From Thalassotalea algicola (GTDB taxonomy: Bacteria > Pseudomonadota > Gammaproteobacteria > Enterobacterales > Alteromonadaceae): a stretch of 64,000 nucleotides of DNA. Made by a program: the position numbers and the translations under genes. Location of the stretch: positions 124,001 through 188,000 of the forward strand of contig NZ_JABBXH010000004.1 of NCBI RefSeq assembly GCF_012932965.1, written 5' to 3'. A model generated the notes under the pieces. That model was not told the DNA's origin, ran no database searches, and saw only the letters and a list, made by a program, of their open reading frames with translations. Below, piece by piece: positions 29,895 through 40,762 of the stretch (positions within the stretch are counted from its first letter, which is position 1; every line of letters begins with the position of its first letter).

Positions 29895-30569
29895 TTACTC
29901 AATACCAATATATTTATGTACTTGCACCGATAATCGCCAATCATTTTCAATACAGCTTTTGATCGCTAATTCTGTAGCTCTTTGCTTTTGACTAATTGGC
30001 TGTAGATAAACCTGTTTGTCTTGAACAGAAAAGTCATTAAGTAACAATTTTAAATCATCTATATGTTGTTCAGTAGCGACCGGGTGTTTCAATTCGTTGG
30101 CGCGAGCCATTGCTTGTGGGAGAATTTTATAGCCCCCCTTCATATTAACTTTTGGTGACACAGTAACCCAGCAGTTTTCTGTAGTCTTAACTTCATAAGT
30201 GCCCGAAGTTTCAATTTGAGTACTAAAACCTTCACTTTCTAACCGCGAACAGAGTGGAATTAGATCATACATGCAAGGCTCACCGCCCGTAATAACAACA
30301 TGTTTTGCCTTAAATTTTTGCGCTCTAAACAGATCCGATATTTCTTGAACAGTTAGTTCTGCCCAATCTTCTGTTTCTTCTTTTTGTGCCAGCAAATCAC
30401 TTATTGGTATTCGCAAATCGCTGTTAACTTCCCATGTATGCTTTGTATCACACCAAGAACAACCAACAGGACACCCTTGCAAACGAATAAACACCGACGG
30501 TTGCCCCGTAAAAGAGCCCTCGCCTTGCAGTGTTTCAAAGATTTCATTAATTTTATAAGTTATTGCCAT
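29895..30569 (-). CDS. queE: 7-carboxy-7-deazaguanine synthase
   Basis: A 224-residue radical SAM enzyme. The cluster motif is Cys33-x3-Cys37-x2-Cys40 in GCPVGCSWCDTKHTW, and GGEPCMYDL is the SAM-binding GGE motif. Role: converts 6-carboxytetrahydropterin to CDG in queuosine synthesis. It is divergent from queC, the next enzyme of the path, over 76 bases. Confidence 0.95.
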   Translation of the reverse strand: MAITYKINEIFETLQGEGSFTGQPSVFIRLQGCPVGCSWCDTKHTWEVNSDLRIPISDLLAQKEETEDWAELTVQEISDLFRAQKFKAKHVVITGGEPCMYDLIPLCSRLESEGFSTQIETSGTYEVKTTENCWVTVSPKVNMKGGYKILPQAMARANELKHPVATEQHIDDLKLLLNDFSVQDKQVYLQPISQKQRATELAIKSCIENDWRLSVQVHKYIGIE

Positions 30570-30645
30570 AGTTTTGCTTTAGCGTACCTGTTTATTACAG
30601 TAAAATTCACCAATTACCTGAATTATACCTCAAGAGTTAAATTAA

Positions 30646-31302
30646 ATGACTGAAAAAGTAGTTGTTATTTTTTCTGGTGGCATGGACTCATTTACCGTGT
30701 TAAACCGAGCCATTAAAGATGGAAAGCAAGTATACCCACTTACTTTTGATTATGGTCAACGCCATGTTAAAGAAATAGAAAGTGCAAAAGCTATTTGTAA
30801 AGAGCTTAAGCTAACTCATAAAGTTATTGATATTTCCGCGATTAACCAGCTTTTATCTGGATCATCTCTTACTGATGACATAGAAATTCCGGAAGGTCAT
30901 TACGAAGAAGACAGCATGAAGTCTACTGTTGTACCTAACCGCAATATGATTTTAATTTCATTAGCCGTTGGCTATGCTGTGTCGGTAGGCGCCTCTCAAG
31001 TCTACTATGGTGCTCACTCTGGAGATCATGCGATTTATCCAGATTGTCGCCCTGAATTTGTGATGAAAATGAATGACGTATGTCAGATTGCTAACTACGA
31101 ACCTGTAGAGATATTTAGCCCTTATTTAACTGTCAGTAAAACGGCTATTTTAACAGACGGATTAAAGATGGGATTGGATTATAGTAAAACATGGACATGT
31201 TATAACGGTCGTGAAAGAGCCTGTGGCAAATGTGGTGCTTGCCGTGAAAGGCTCGAAGCATTTAGTGATAATAACGCCACAGATCCTATCGAGTACGAAT
31301 AA
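30646..31302 (+). CDS. queC: 7-cyano-7-deazaguanine synthase
   Basis: A 218-residue PP-loop ATPase with SGGMDS at 10-15 and a zinc site of four cysteines near the C-terminus ([19 protein letters not shown]). Role: converts CDG to preQ0 with ATP and ammonia. With queE it supplies the queuosine precursor; queD and queF are not in the window. Confidence 0.96.
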   Translation: MTEKVVVIFSGGMDSFTVLNRAIKDGKQVYPLTFDYGQRHVKEIESAKAICKELKLTHKVIDISAINQLLSGSSLTDDIEIPEGHYEEDSMKSTVVPNRNMILISLAVGYAVSVGASQVYYGAHSGDHAIYPDCRPEFVMKMNDVCQIANYEPVEIFSPYLTVSKTAILTDGLKMGLDYSKTWTCYNGRERACGKCGACRERLEAFSDNNATDPIEYE

Positions 31303-31405
31303 GTAAAAGGCCGTGTTGACTTTGATGCGGCCAAAATTTGTCTAACTTATATAATTTGCAAATCACGGTCAGTTTAGATAACAATGGTAGACATTAGTAG
31401 ATGTA

Positions 31406-32866
31406 GTGGATGATTACGTGACAGGTAAAAAACCAAACACAGACCATTGGATTTCATTAATATCGAAACGAGAGTTACCTGCATTAACTTCTACGGCTCA
31501 ACTTTTAGATAAATTCGCCAACGATGATGTTTCATCCCTACCTAGGCTTAGTAAAGCCATACTCCACGACCAGGCACTCTCTACCTGCTTATTAAAAGTT
31601 GCTAACAGTGTCCAACGATACGGTGTAAATCAAGTTTCAACAGTCTCACGAGCTACAGTTATCTTAGGTGTACAGACAGTTAAGAATATTTGTTTAACTT
31701 CTAAAATTATCGAAAGCCTACTTAAGAACAAAGACTTAGACATAAGTATCTATAATAAAATCAAACAATTAATGGCTAACTCTTTTTATGCCGGTCAGTT
31801 AGCCAAAATGATGCTACCTAATTATAGCGATGATACCAAAGAGGAAGTTTATTTAGCCGCCATGTTGCGCAGGATTGGTGAAACTGCATTTTGGTGCTTA
31901 GGTAAGGAATTTAAAAATGAACTGGAAGAACTTGTCGAATTACCTAGAGAAGACTACGAGCAAGCCTGTAACAAACTAATTGGTATCAGCTTCGATGAGT
32001 TAAGTACTGGGCTGGCTAAAACATGGAACTTAGGTGACTTATTAGTTAAGTCTCTTGATCATCCCGAGCAAAGAACGGAAGAAATGCAGGTTATCTATCT
32101 TGCTGACAAACTCGTTCAGTATATAGAAAGGCCACCACCAGCAAAGGACTATGAAGAGTTAATGACGCAAATTGCTACAATAATGGATATCAATGAAAGG
32201 CAATTGGCTCACAAAATACATCAAGTCAAAGAAAACTCCGTAGAGCTTTTAGCGTCATACGGTGCGCAGATGCTAGCTGATTTAGTCAAAGATCTCCCGA
32301 AAAGTTCCGAACTACTAAGCTCTGATCAGCAAATAATAGAAGAAGTTTCGAATAAAGAGGCGGCGTTATTGCAAGCATTACAGTATTTAAGTGAAATGAC
32401 ACTCTCTTCTAAAGACATTAATCAATTTATTGACTATACACTCATTCAGATAGCTAGAATATTAGCTTTTGATAACTGTGCGTTTTATTTACTGACTTCA
32501 AATAAAACCTCCTTATCATGTAGGCATACATTCGACCGAGCAGGTAAGCCTGTAGAAAGTTCATTGACATTTGTTACAGGTAAAAAAGACTCTTCATTAA
32601 ATCGTATACTGCGGAATAACCAAGCAATTAAAATTAATAGTCAACAGGAGCACTTAGCCGCTGAATTTCCTTACCCCGTAGATAAACTATTTGAACAAAA
32701 AAGCTTAGCGCTAGGCTCTGTTAATATTAAACAAAACAATATTGGTGTTATCGTTGCCCAACGTTCAAATATCAATGAAATAAGTAACGATGAACTCAAT
32801 AAATTTCAATTTTTTATTCAACATTTAAGTATGTGTCTTTCTATGATCACCCCGGTTAAGAAATAA
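31406..32866 (+). CDS. HDOD domain protein with C-terminal GAF domain
   Basis: This 486-residue cytoplasmic protein has an HDOD domain (about 15-215; LPALTSTAQLLDKF, RLSKAILHDQALSTCLLKVAN, STVSRATVILGVQTVKNICL) and a GAF-like domain (about 325-480). HDOD proteins take part in signal control through cyclic nucleotides or protein contacts and lack the catalytic HD pair. The start is GTG at 31406; a second GTG at 31418 is equally possible, and no clear ribosome site decides it. The next gene follows after two bases. Confidence 0.8.
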   Translation: MDDYVTGKKPNTDHWISLISKRELPALTSTAQLLDKFANDDVSSLPRLSKAILHDQALSTCLLKVANSVQRYGVNQVSTVSRATVILGVQTVKNICLTSKIIESLLKNKDLDISIYNKIKQLMANSFYAGQLAKMMLPNYSDDTKEEVYLAAMLRRIGETAFWCLGKEFKNELEELVELPREDYEQACNKLIGISFDELSTGLAKTWNLGDLLVKSLDHPEQRTEEMQVIYLADKLVQYIERPPPAKDYEELMTQIATIMDINERQLAHKIHQVKENSVELLASYGAQMLADLVKDLPKSSELLSSDQQIIEEVSNKEAALLQALQYLSEMTLSSKDINQFIDYTLIQIARILAFDNCAFYLLTSNKTSLSCRHTFDRAGKPVESSLTFVTGKKDSSLNRILRNNQAIKINSQQEHLAAEFPYPVDKLFEQKSLALGSVNIKQNNIGVIVAQRSNINEISNDELNKFQFFIQHLSMCLSMITPVKK

Positions 32867-32868
32867 TC

Positions 32869-33384
32869 ATGATTATGAACGCTGTTAAATCAACAGTAGA
32901 CTATTGCCTGTTTACTTTGGGTTTTATCGTTGCAGTACAACTGCCAGAGTTTATTCAACAATATAAGCAATATTTGGTTGGGAAACTAAGCGAAAATCAG
33001 TGGCATATAGATGGTTACCAAAAAATCGCAGATCAATCATATGGTGGCGATATAAAGGTATTAATCAACGAGTACTTAAAAAATGATAAAACCGCTTTCC
33101 AACAAACGGGACAATTAGTCGCGGACTTACAACAGCGACACGAATTCCTCAGCAACGCCATTTCAAAACTCGAAACGCCGAGCTATATTCACCAAGTAAT
33201 AAATTTTATTCAGTATTTAACACTTGAAGACGTAAAGACCGTTAGTAGCTATTATCAACTAGCTGTGCCAATTTCAATTGAAGCAATGAGTTCTGGGCTA
33301 ATACTAGGCTTTGTATTTGTTTGGTTAAGAGTTTTACTTAGTACTTTACTAGGACGACTTGTAGGAATACCAGCGAGATATTAG
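32869..33384 (+). CDS. DUF2937-like membrane protein
   Basis: A 171-residue protein with a hydrophobic segment near the N-terminus (about 12-28) and another near the C-terminus (about 140-165). A helical region lies between them, outside or in the cytoplasm. The pattern fits DUF2937, a family without known function. It starts two bases after the HDOD gene, so the two are probably one transcript, ended by the terminator at 33391. Confidence 0.6.
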   Translation: MIMNAVKSTVDYCLFTLGFIVAVQLPEFIQQYKQYLVGKLSENQWHIDGYQKIADQSYGGDIKVLINEYLKNDKTAFQQTGQLVADLQQRHEFLSNAISKLETPSYIHQVINFIQYLTLEDVKTVSSYYQLAVPISIEAMSSGLILGFVFVWLRVLLSTLLGRLVGIPARY

Positions 33385-33390
33385 CTAATA

Positions 33391-33418
33391 AAAAAAGGCT
33401 GCATAAGCAGCCTTTTTT
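33391..33418. terminator. bidirectional terminator between DUF2937 gene and ihfA
   Basis: A perfect 12-bp stem (AAAAAAGGCTGC with GCAGCCTTTTTT) around ATAA has T runs on both strands. It serves the plus-strand operon and the minus-strand pheST-ihfA operon. Confidence 0.92.
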
Positions 33419-33441
33419 ATCTATAAAATAATTAACAAAAA

Positions 33442-33735
33442 TTATTGCCCATTACCGTCTTCAACACGGCTTTTAAGCTTTTGCCCAGGTCTAAACGTTA
33501 CGACTTTACGTGCAGAAATCGGAATATCTTCGCCAGTTTTCGGGTTTCTACCTGGACGTTCACTTTTCTCTCTAAGATCAAAGTTACCGAAACCAGATAA
33601 TTTAACCTGTTGACCTTTTTCTAGGGTTTCACGTATTTCTTCAAAAAATATTTCTACCATATCTTTCGCATCGCGTTTACTTAACCCGACTTTTTCATAA
33701 AGGTGCTCTGCGACTTCTGCTTTGGTTAGAGCCAT
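33442..33735 (-). CDS. ihfA: integration host factor subunit alpha
   Basis: A 97-residue HU/IHF family protein. [24 protein letters not shown] at the N-terminus and the DNA-binding arm region with [17 protein letters not shown] identify IhfA. Role: sequence-specific DNA bending, as a heterodimer with IhfB. It is the last gene of pheS-pheT-ihfA, three bases after pheT, as in E. coli. Confidence 0.97.
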   Translation of the reverse strand: MALTKAEVAEHLYEKVGLSKRDAKDMVEIFFEEIRETLEKGQQVKLSGFGNFDLREKSERPGRNPKTGEDIPISARKVVTFRPGQKLKSRVEDGNGQ

Positions 33736-33738
33736 TGC

Positions 33739-36138
33739 TTAATCCCTCAGTGATGCATTTAATTCATTCTTTAATGTATCGACCACACGATTTACAACTT
33801 CTGTAATGTCTTTTTCTTCAAGTGTTTTTTCATTATCTTGCAATGTCATAGCAATTGCTAAACTCTTGAATCCTGGTTCGATACCTTTACCTTGGTATAC
33901 ATCGAACAAGTTTAGATCAACTAAATAATTTCCGCCAACCTTTTCAATGAGTTGTAACACTTTTTTTGCTTCAACATGTTCTTCAACCACTACAGCTACG
34001 TCACGTCGATTTGCCGGAAAGCGAGAAACCTCCTGCGCTAGCGGCACATTCAAGTCTAAAATTTGACCAAGCAATAACTCAAACATTAATGTGCGACCAT
34101 TTAGCCCTAATTTCCTTTCTAATTCAGGATGTAAGGTTCCTATATGACCAACTAACTCACCATTTTTATAAATGGCAGCTGTTTGACCAGGGTGCATTGC
34201 ATCAATTTCAGCTTTTACAAACTCAAATTCTTCAATTTTTCCTGTTACAGCTAGTAAAGCCTGAACGTCACCTTTTAAGTCAAAAAAGTCTGCCGCTGCT
34301 TTTTCTAAATTCCAGTGCTCTTGATGCTGGGTACCTGAAATAACACCACCAATCATTTGTTGTTGGCGTACACCATTTTCTGCTGATTCGTCTGGTATAA
34401 AACGTAAGCCAGTCTCAAATAAGCGAATTCGAGCTTGTTGACGATTTTGATTATAAGTCACAGCTTGTAATAAGCCTGTCCATAAACTTAAGCGCATTAC
34501 TGACATTTCAGAAGAAATCGGATGAGGTAATGTCATTACCTCACAATCAGGGTGAATCAGCTCCTGAACTTTAGGGTCAACAAAGCTATAAGTAATCGCT
34601 TCTTGGTATCCGCGGTTAATTAACGCTTGTCTGACTTTTGATACGCTTAAGTTACTTTCTTTATGTTGTCGCATTGATAAAGAAGCTTGCGGCGCTACAT
34701 TTGGAATATTGTTATAGCCGTAGATACGTGCTACTTCTTCAATTAAATCAACTTCAATTGAAATATCGAAACGATAACCTGGCACGGTGACATTCCAAAC
34801 ATCATTGGCAAACTCTACAGTAAATCCTAAACGATTTAAGATTTCAGAGACTTTGTCTGTTTCAATGTGCAAACCAATGCGTTGATCTAACTTTTCTCTT
34901 CGAAGGTTTACTTTTCTTGGTTGAGGAATATCTTCGTCAGATTTAGCTTCTACTATAGGTCCTGCTTCTCCACCAACGATGTCTAGAAGAAGTTGAGTCG
35001 CCCTTTCCATTGCATCATGTTGTAACTGTGGATCAACACCGCGTTCGTAGCGATGAGATGCATCTGTATGCAGACCGTACTGTCGAGCTTTACCAAGAAT
35101 AGCTAGCGGAGAAAAGAATGCGCTTTCCAAAAAGATGTCTTTACTACCTTCTGTAACACCTGAATGCAACCCTCCGAAGATACCTGCCATAGCTAATGAT
35201 TTTTGCTCATCAGCAATGACTAAGGTTTCTTCTGAAAGCGTTACTTCGTTCTCATCAAGCAGTACTAACTTTTCTTCTTTATTTGCAAATCGAACATCAA
35301 TGCCACCATCAATTTTTGCTAAATCGAAGGCGTGCATTGGGTGACCAAGTTCTAACAATACGTAGTTTGTAATATCAACTACCGGATCGATAGAACGAAC
35401 ACCACAACGTCTTAATTTCTCAACCATCCATAATGGTGTGATGGCATTTAAATCGATATTTTTAATAACACGACCAAGATATCGAGGACAAGCTGCTGGT
35501 GCAGAAAGCTTAATTTCTCGAGTATCGTCTATTGTTGGTATAACTGGCGTAATGGCAATTTCGTTAACTTCCATACCATTTAAAACACCAACTTCACGTG
35601 CTAAACCTTTAATACCTAGACAATCGCCTCGGTTAGCAGTTAAATCAACATCAATAGTGTTATCATTTAAATCTAGATATTCTCGAATATCAGTGCCTAC
35701 AGGAGCATCTGTTGGTAATTCGAGAATACCATCAGCACTTTCTGCCATACCAAGTTCAGACTCACTACACAGCATACCAAATGAAGGTTGACCACGTAAT
35801 TTTGCTTTTTTAATTTTAAAGTTACCCGGAAGTACAGCGCCAACCATAGCTACAGCGACTTTTAAACCAAGTCGACAGTTTTTTGCACCACATACAATGT
35901 CTAATAGCTCACCGTCTGCAGCTGCACTACCAACATTAATTTTGGTAACTTGTAATTTGTCTGCATCTGGATGTTGACCGCATTCAACAACTTCACCAAC
36001 TACAACACCAGAAAACTCACCTGCAACAGGATCTACACCGTCAACTTCAAGACCAGCCATGGTGATTTGGTGCGCTAACTCTTCTGATGAATTCTCAGGG
36101 TTAACCCACTCTCTTAACCAAGATTCACTAAATTTCAT
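33739..36138 (-). CDS. pheT: phenylalanine-tRNA ligase subunit beta
   Basis: This 799-residue protein has a tRNA-binding OB domain (about 40-150), B3/B4 editing domain (about 215-385), B5 domain (about 405-475) and a C-terminal ferredoxin-like anticodon-binding domain (about 705-799; [14 protein letters not shown]). It forms the alpha2-beta2 enzyme with PheS, charges tRNA-Phe and edits mischarged tyrosine. Length and domain order match E. coli PheT. Confidence 0.97.
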   Translation of the reverse strand: MKFSESWLREWVNPENSSEELAHQITMAGLEVDGVDPVAGEFSGVVVGEVVECGQHPDADKLQVTKINVGSAAADGELLDIVCGAKNCRLGLKVAVAMVGAVLPGNFKIKKAKLRGQPSFGMLCSESELGMAESADGILELPTDAPVGTDIREYLDLNDNTIDVDLTANRGDCLGIKGLAREVGVLNGMEVNEIAITPVIPTIDDTREIKLSAPAACPRYLGRVIKNIDLNAITPLWMVEKLRRCGVRSIDPVVDITNYVLLELGHPMHAFDLAKIDGGIDVRFANKEEKLVLLDENEVTLSEETLVIADEQKSLAMAGIFGGLHSGVTEGSKDIFLESAFFSPLAILGKARQYGLHTDASHRYERGVDPQLQHDAMERATQLLLDIVGGEAGPIVEAKSDEDIPQPRKVNLRREKLDQRIGLHIETDKVSEILNRLGFTVEFANDVWNVTVPGYRFDISIEVDLIEEVARIYGYNNIPNVAPQASLSMRQHKESNLSVSKVRQALINRGYQEAITYSFVDPKVQELIHPDCEVMTLPHPISSEMSVMRLSLWTGLLQAVTYNQNRQQARIRLFETGLRFIPDESAENGVRQQQMIGGVISGTQHQEHWNLEKAAADFFDLKGDVQALLAVTGKIEEFEFVKAEIDAMHPGQTAAIYKNGELVGHIGTLHPELERKLGLNGRTLMFELLLGQILDLNVPLAQEVSRFPANRRDVAVVVEEHVEAKKVLQLIEKVGGNYLVDLNLFDVYQGKGIEPGFKSLAIAMTLQDNEKTLEEKDITEVVNRVVDTLKNELNASLRD

Positions 36139-36149
36139 TATCGCTAGTC

Positions 36150-37230
<1,081 letters not shown>

Positions 37231-37304
37231 GGGTTTTTATTGCATTTTTAAAGAATTTATCTGAGAAAGGAAGTTAGCTAAATTTTTTCAATTTCAAAAA
37301 AAAG

Positions 37305-38630
37305 CTATTGTGGCCAAGTTACATTAAAGCAAGCCCCACCACCTTTGGCACTTTCGATTGTTATTTGGCCTTGATGAAGTTCGACAAACCGTTTAACAAT
37401 CGCCAAGCCTAAGCCAATACCACCTGACTTTTTGTCTCTGCTTTCATCTAGTCTTACGAAAGGTTCAAAAATACTGTCTCTTTTTTCTTGTGGAATTCCT
37501 ACACCGTCATCAGAAACCTTTAAAACTAGTTTTTCTTGTTCGATTGTTACTGAAATGCTAATTCGTTTCTTGGCATAGCGAACAGCATTGCGTAACAAAT
37601 TATCGATAACCTTGTTCATACCTTCGCGATCAAAACTTGCATTAACCTTATTCGCGGATACCAAGTTTTCAACGTTTAAATGAAATTGAAAACGTGGTTC
37701 ATTAAGTCGATATTTCTCAATGATATCGTTAAGAAATATTACCAAATTATATTCTTTAATTTTTAACTGCGGTTCTTCTCGGTCAAACTTAGCATACACA
37801 AGTAATTCATCGACCAGACTGTCCAACTCTTCAATACTTTCATCCATTGAATCGAGGTACTTGTGCTTTAATTCAGCGTTATCTTCTTCTCGAATAATTT
37901 CCATTGCAAAACGAATACGAGCAATAGGTGTTCTTAATTCGTGAGAAACGGCATGAGATAATTCTCTATGAGACTTAATTAAACGCTGTATTCGTGCTGC
38001 CATCGAGTTAAAACGTTCAACAAGCTCAAGTAACGAAGAAGATACATGGGTGTTCGCGCGTACTTCGAAATTTCCTTTTCCAAATTCAGTAGCGGCATTT
38101 GTCAGTGACATTAACCCTTTAGAAATTGGCCAAACCCACAAAAATACGAAGACGGCCAAACCTATAAAAAACAACCCAGTATAAATAATATCTGATTGCA
38201 CTACCGGTTCGGTATAAATTGGTCCTAACACCATAACGCCATTACGATCACTTAGCTTTTTTAAAAACCAGCTTTCACCTTTAATGTCATTAAACAGGCT
38301 AATAACTCCACCAGAACTTAAGTAATTGATCTGATGAGTGCCTAACGCTAAGCCCGTATGGTTAGAAAACTGTCTTATTTTATCTTCATTCAATAGTGCT
38401 ATGGGATAACCAAAGGATGTTGATAAAGCTTCAAGGTGAGTATGTTGCTCGTTTTCAGGGTGTCTCATTAACTCAGCATTGAGCAACATGAAAGTACCTT
38501 TATGTAAGGCGAGATCTGAGGTTATTTGCTCTTCATTCGATAGGTTAGAATAGAAAATTTCTATGCTCCAGCCTAAACCAACAAAAGTAAGAATCAGTAA
38601 TATATATAAGCGTAGAAAGAGGTTCTTCAT
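37305..38630 (-). CDS. rstB: RstB-like sensor histidine kinase
   Basis: This 441-residue membrane kinase has helices at about 5-22 and 147-168 with a periplasmic sensor between. HAMP (about 170-220), HisKA with His230 (AVSHELRTPIARIRFAME) and HATPase (ending GIGLGLAIVKRF) follow. The sequence is RstB-like in the sensor, HAMP and DESRD-KSGG regions. It follows its regulator by 12 bases. The cluster context (MipA, DUF3019, an outer-membrane barrel) suggests envelope control. The symbol is by similarity, not proven orthology. Confidence 0.82.
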   Translation of the reverse strand: MKNLFLRLYILLILTFVGLGWSIEIFYSNLSNEEQITSDLALHKGTFMLLNAELMRHPENEQHTHLEALSTSFGYPIALLNEDKIRQFSNHTGLALGTHQINYLSSGGVISLFNDIKGESWFLKKLSDRNGVMVLGPIYTEPVVQSDIIYTGLFFIGLAVFVFLWVWPISKGLMSLTNAATEFGKGNFEVRANTHVSSSLLELVERFNSMAARIQRLIKSHRELSHAVSHELRTPIARIRFAMEIIREEDNAELKHKYLDSMDESIEELDSLVDELLVYAKFDREEPQLKIKEYNLVIFLNDIIEKYRLNEPRFQFHLNVENLVSANKVNASFDREGMNKVIDNLLRNAVRYAKKRISISVTIEQEKLVLKVSDDGVGIPQEKRDSIFEPFVRLDESRDKKSGGIGLGLAIVKRFVELHQGQITIESAKGGGACFNVTWPQ

Positions 38631-38642
38631 TGTTTTAAAACG

Positions 38643-39359
38643 TTACAACCAAACATCTGAAACAAATATATAACCTTTTTTCCAAACAGTTTTAATTTTT
38701 TGAGGTTTAGCTGAATCATCTCCCAACTTCTTCCTTAGCTTAGAAACCAACATATCAACTGTACGATCTAAGCCGTCGTACCCAAATCCTCTTAAATTAT
38801 TAAGTAAATCATCACGCGTTAAAATTTCGTCTGCATTAGTTACAAACTGATATAACAACTCTAATTCATTTGTTGTAAATTCAACTAATTGACCGCCAAT
38901 AAAAACCTCTTGCTTCGCTTTATTAATTTCTAAACTACCAATACTGACTTTGGTACCTGAAATTTCTAAATGTTGAACTTGAGTCGCATTACTACGCCTT
39001 AATAAAGCAGTGACTTTTGCTAATAAAAGTCTCGGCTGTACTGGCTTGCAAATGTAGTCATCAGCGCCAACTTCTAGTCCAACGATCTGGTCTATATCGT
39101 CGGTGCGAGCCGTAAGCATTACAACAGGAATATCAGACTTAGTTCTTAATTCTCTACAAATATCTAAGCCATTTTTTCCTGGTAGCATTATATCGAGCAA
39201 TACCAAATCCGGTTGTTTTTTTTCTATTAGCTCAACCGCATTATTTCCATGCCCTTCTACGGTCACTTGAAAGCCTTGACGTTGAAAATAATCTTTAACG
39301 AGCGATGCTAGACTTTCGTCGTCTTCGACTAAAAGAATATGTCCCTGATTTTTTTCCAC
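38643..39359 (-). CDS. rstA: RstA-like response regulator (OmpR family)
   Basis: A 238-residue regulator with Asp56 in LVLLDIMLPGKNG and a winged helix ending in KTVWKKGYIFVSDVW. The stretch LLNNLRGFGYDGLDRTVDMLVSKLRKKL is nearly that of E. coli RstA. It is transcribed just before the RstB-like kinase. An RstA-box match lies upstream of the outer-membrane protein gene in the same cluster. Confidence 0.85.
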   Translation of the reverse strand: MEKNQGHILLVEDDESLASLVKDYFQRQGFQVTVEGHGNNAVELIEKKQPDLVLLDIMLPGKNGLDICRELRTKSDIPVVMLTARTDDIDQIVGLEVGADDYICKPVQPRLLLAKVTALLRRSNATQVQHLEISGTKVSIGSLEINKAKQEVFIGGQLVEFTTNELELLYQFVTNADEILTRDDLLNNLRGFGYDGLDRTVDMLVSKLRKKLGDDSAKPQKIKTVWKKGYIFVSDVWL

Positions 39360-39387
39360 TGCTATAAAGTTCCTTTAAAAATATATT

Positions 39388-39410
39388 GTCAGCCGCGCTA
39401 AACGGCTGAC
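39388..39410 (-). terminator. hairpin between outer-membrane protein gene and rstA-like gene
   Basis: A perfect 8-bp GC-rich stem (GTCAGCCG with CGGCTGAC) lies between the two genes. On the minus strand a T run follows only after about nine bases, so it may be a weak terminator, or a stabilising hairpin that lowers expression of rstAB relative to the outer-membrane protein. Confidence 0.45.
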
Positions 39411-39428
39411 TTAAGTAAAACCGTTTAA

Positions 39429-40163
39429 TTAAAAGCGATAACTCATGTAAAGCCCTGCGCTTCTTTCTAAATGACCATCGTTAGAAAAGCCATTTTCAGC
39501 AGGATTATAGTCTGAATAGCGACCAAACAAACCTAAATCAATGCTTTTAGAGTACGCATAATTGAGTCCAACAGATGCAGCTTGTGCAGAGTTTTGTTGA
39601 AAGTCTTTTAAATCACGATAAGTGTAACTAGCAATAAACGTTACATCGTTAGACAAATTGTGTAAAAAACTGGTTGAATAGCGAATTTCAGCTCTATCTC
39701 TATTTTTTTCGTCTTGCCAATCTACTTTGTCTAAATCAAAATCCTGCCAATGAACATAACCTAAACTAAAAGCCACTGCTGTATCCGATGTAAACACATA
39801 TTTACCAGCAAGATCAATTTTACCACCATGGGCGTCATCAGCGTCGCCAGCTTTCAGACGTCCAGCATAACTTAGGCCAGATGTTAATTCTAAGCCGGTT
39901 TTATTGTTAACTCTATCAATAAAGCGGTATCGAATCTCACCAAAAGACACGGTTAAATCATCAGTAATACCATAAGCAAAATGAGGCACAATACTCCACT
40001 CTTTATCACCATCAAATTTTTCACCATATTGAATAGCACCAGCTACTTGAAATTCGCCGTCAGCTAATGTGAACGGACGTTCTACCAAGTTTTTAGGTGA
40101 CACTTCAGCATATGTCGCTGTTGATAGAGAAAGCAAAGCAATTGTTGTTAATAGTTTTTTCAT
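39429..40163 (-). CDS. outer-membrane beta-barrel protein of unknown function
   Basis: This 244-residue protein has a signal peptide (1-19, ending ATYA) and alternating amphipathic strands with aromatic ends, closing in Phe (YMSYRF), the usual barrel-assembly signal. Phrases such as YGITDDLTVSFGEIRYRF resemble small marine outer-membrane barrels. The ligand is unknown. AAGGAAA precedes the ATG, and an RstA-box match lies 98 bases upstream. The family could not be named. Confidence 0.75.
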   Translation of the reverse strand: MKKLLTTIALLSLSTATYAEVSPKNLVERPFTLADGEFQVAGAIQYGEKFDGDKEWSIVPHFAYGITDDLTVSFGEIRYRFIDRVNNKTGLELTSGLSYAGRLKAGDADDAHGGKIDLAGKYVFTSDTAVAFSLGYVHWQDFDLDKVDWQDEKNRDRAEIRYSTSFLHNLSNDVTFIASYTYRDLKDFQQNSAQAASVGLNYAYSKSIDLGLFGRYSDYNPAENGFSNDGHLERSAGLYMSYRF

Positions 40164-40260
40164 AATATTTTCCTTAACATTGGAATAAAAGAGTCAGGAA
40201 AATAATATGGCTAAGCTTTGTATTAATCTTTAACGCTATTGTCGAATTGTGTATAGCGTT

Positions 40261-40274
40261 TGTAAAAATGTGTA
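40261..40274 (-). promoter_or_regulatory. putative RstA box upstream of the outer-membrane protein gene
   Basis: TACACATTTTTACA on the minus strand matches 10 of the 12 fixed positions of the E. coli RstA box (TACATNTNGTTACA), with the TACA direct repeat intact. Next to it is an 8-bp inverted repeat (AACGCTAT/ATAGCGTT, 40232-40260). The RstA-like regulator gene is two genes downstream. Confidence 0.5.
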
Positions 40275-40324
40275 TTACGCAGTGTGAAATATTGGCAAAC
40301 CTTAACCTATGCAGCCTATAAGAA

Positions 40325-40762
40325 TTAAAATATTCTAAAAAATCGGCTGCGACGCTTGGCGCGCATTCTTTGTTCAAGAGTACCAATCACATTAATACTC
40401 GTGCGTGTAAGCTCTGTTTGCTTTTCTTCTTGCTTTAACAAATATGTAACCGTTTTATTCGATTGAAAAGACAACACAAATCTACCTGACCAAGCATTCT
40501 TCCAGCAACGTATAGGTAGACTTTCATCAAGTTCATAAACACAATAATTACCTAGTTGAGCAGTCTCCCAGATAAGGGCTGCTTTCATTTCACACAAGAA
40601 AGTTCCTTTTGCTAATTCGCAAGTGTTTGGGCTCGCTATTAGCAATGGCTCTTTGATTTTTTCCGCACTGATAACCGATTTTTCCTGCTGTTGAGCTATA
40701 ACATCAACTGGGAACATTAGTATGAGGAATAACAACAGAACTAGACGCATTAAAAAGTCCAT
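40325..40762 (-). CDS. DUF3019 domain protein
   Basis: This 145-residue secreted protein has a hydrophobic signal (about 5-23) and two Cys pairs (Cys48/Cys56 and Cys78/Cys86 region) in the DUF3019 pattern (LIASPNTCELAKGTFLCEMKAALIW, GNYCVYELDESLPIRCWKNAWSGRF). The family function is unknown; it recurs next to MipA-like and RstAB-like genes in Alteromonadales. Its start overlaps the mipA-like stop by 13 bases; Met5 at 40750 is an alternative start that touches the stop codon. Confidence 0.75.
   Translation of the reverse strand: MDFLMRLVLLLFLILMFPVDVIAQQQEKSVISAEKIKEPLLIASPNTCELAKGTFLCEMKAALIWETAQLGNYCVYELDESLPIRCWKNAWSGRFVLSFQSNKTVTYLLKQEEKQTELTRTSINVIGTLEQRMRAKRRSRFFRIF

Noticed and set aside
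33966-34343. A 125-residue frame on the plus strand within pheT
   Set aside because: It is the antisense shadow of a conserved essential gene and resembles no protein family.
40174-40386. A 70-codon minus-strand frame overlapping the end of the DUF3019 gene
   Set aside because: It runs mostly through the intergenic leader of the barrel gene and has no ribosome site or family features.
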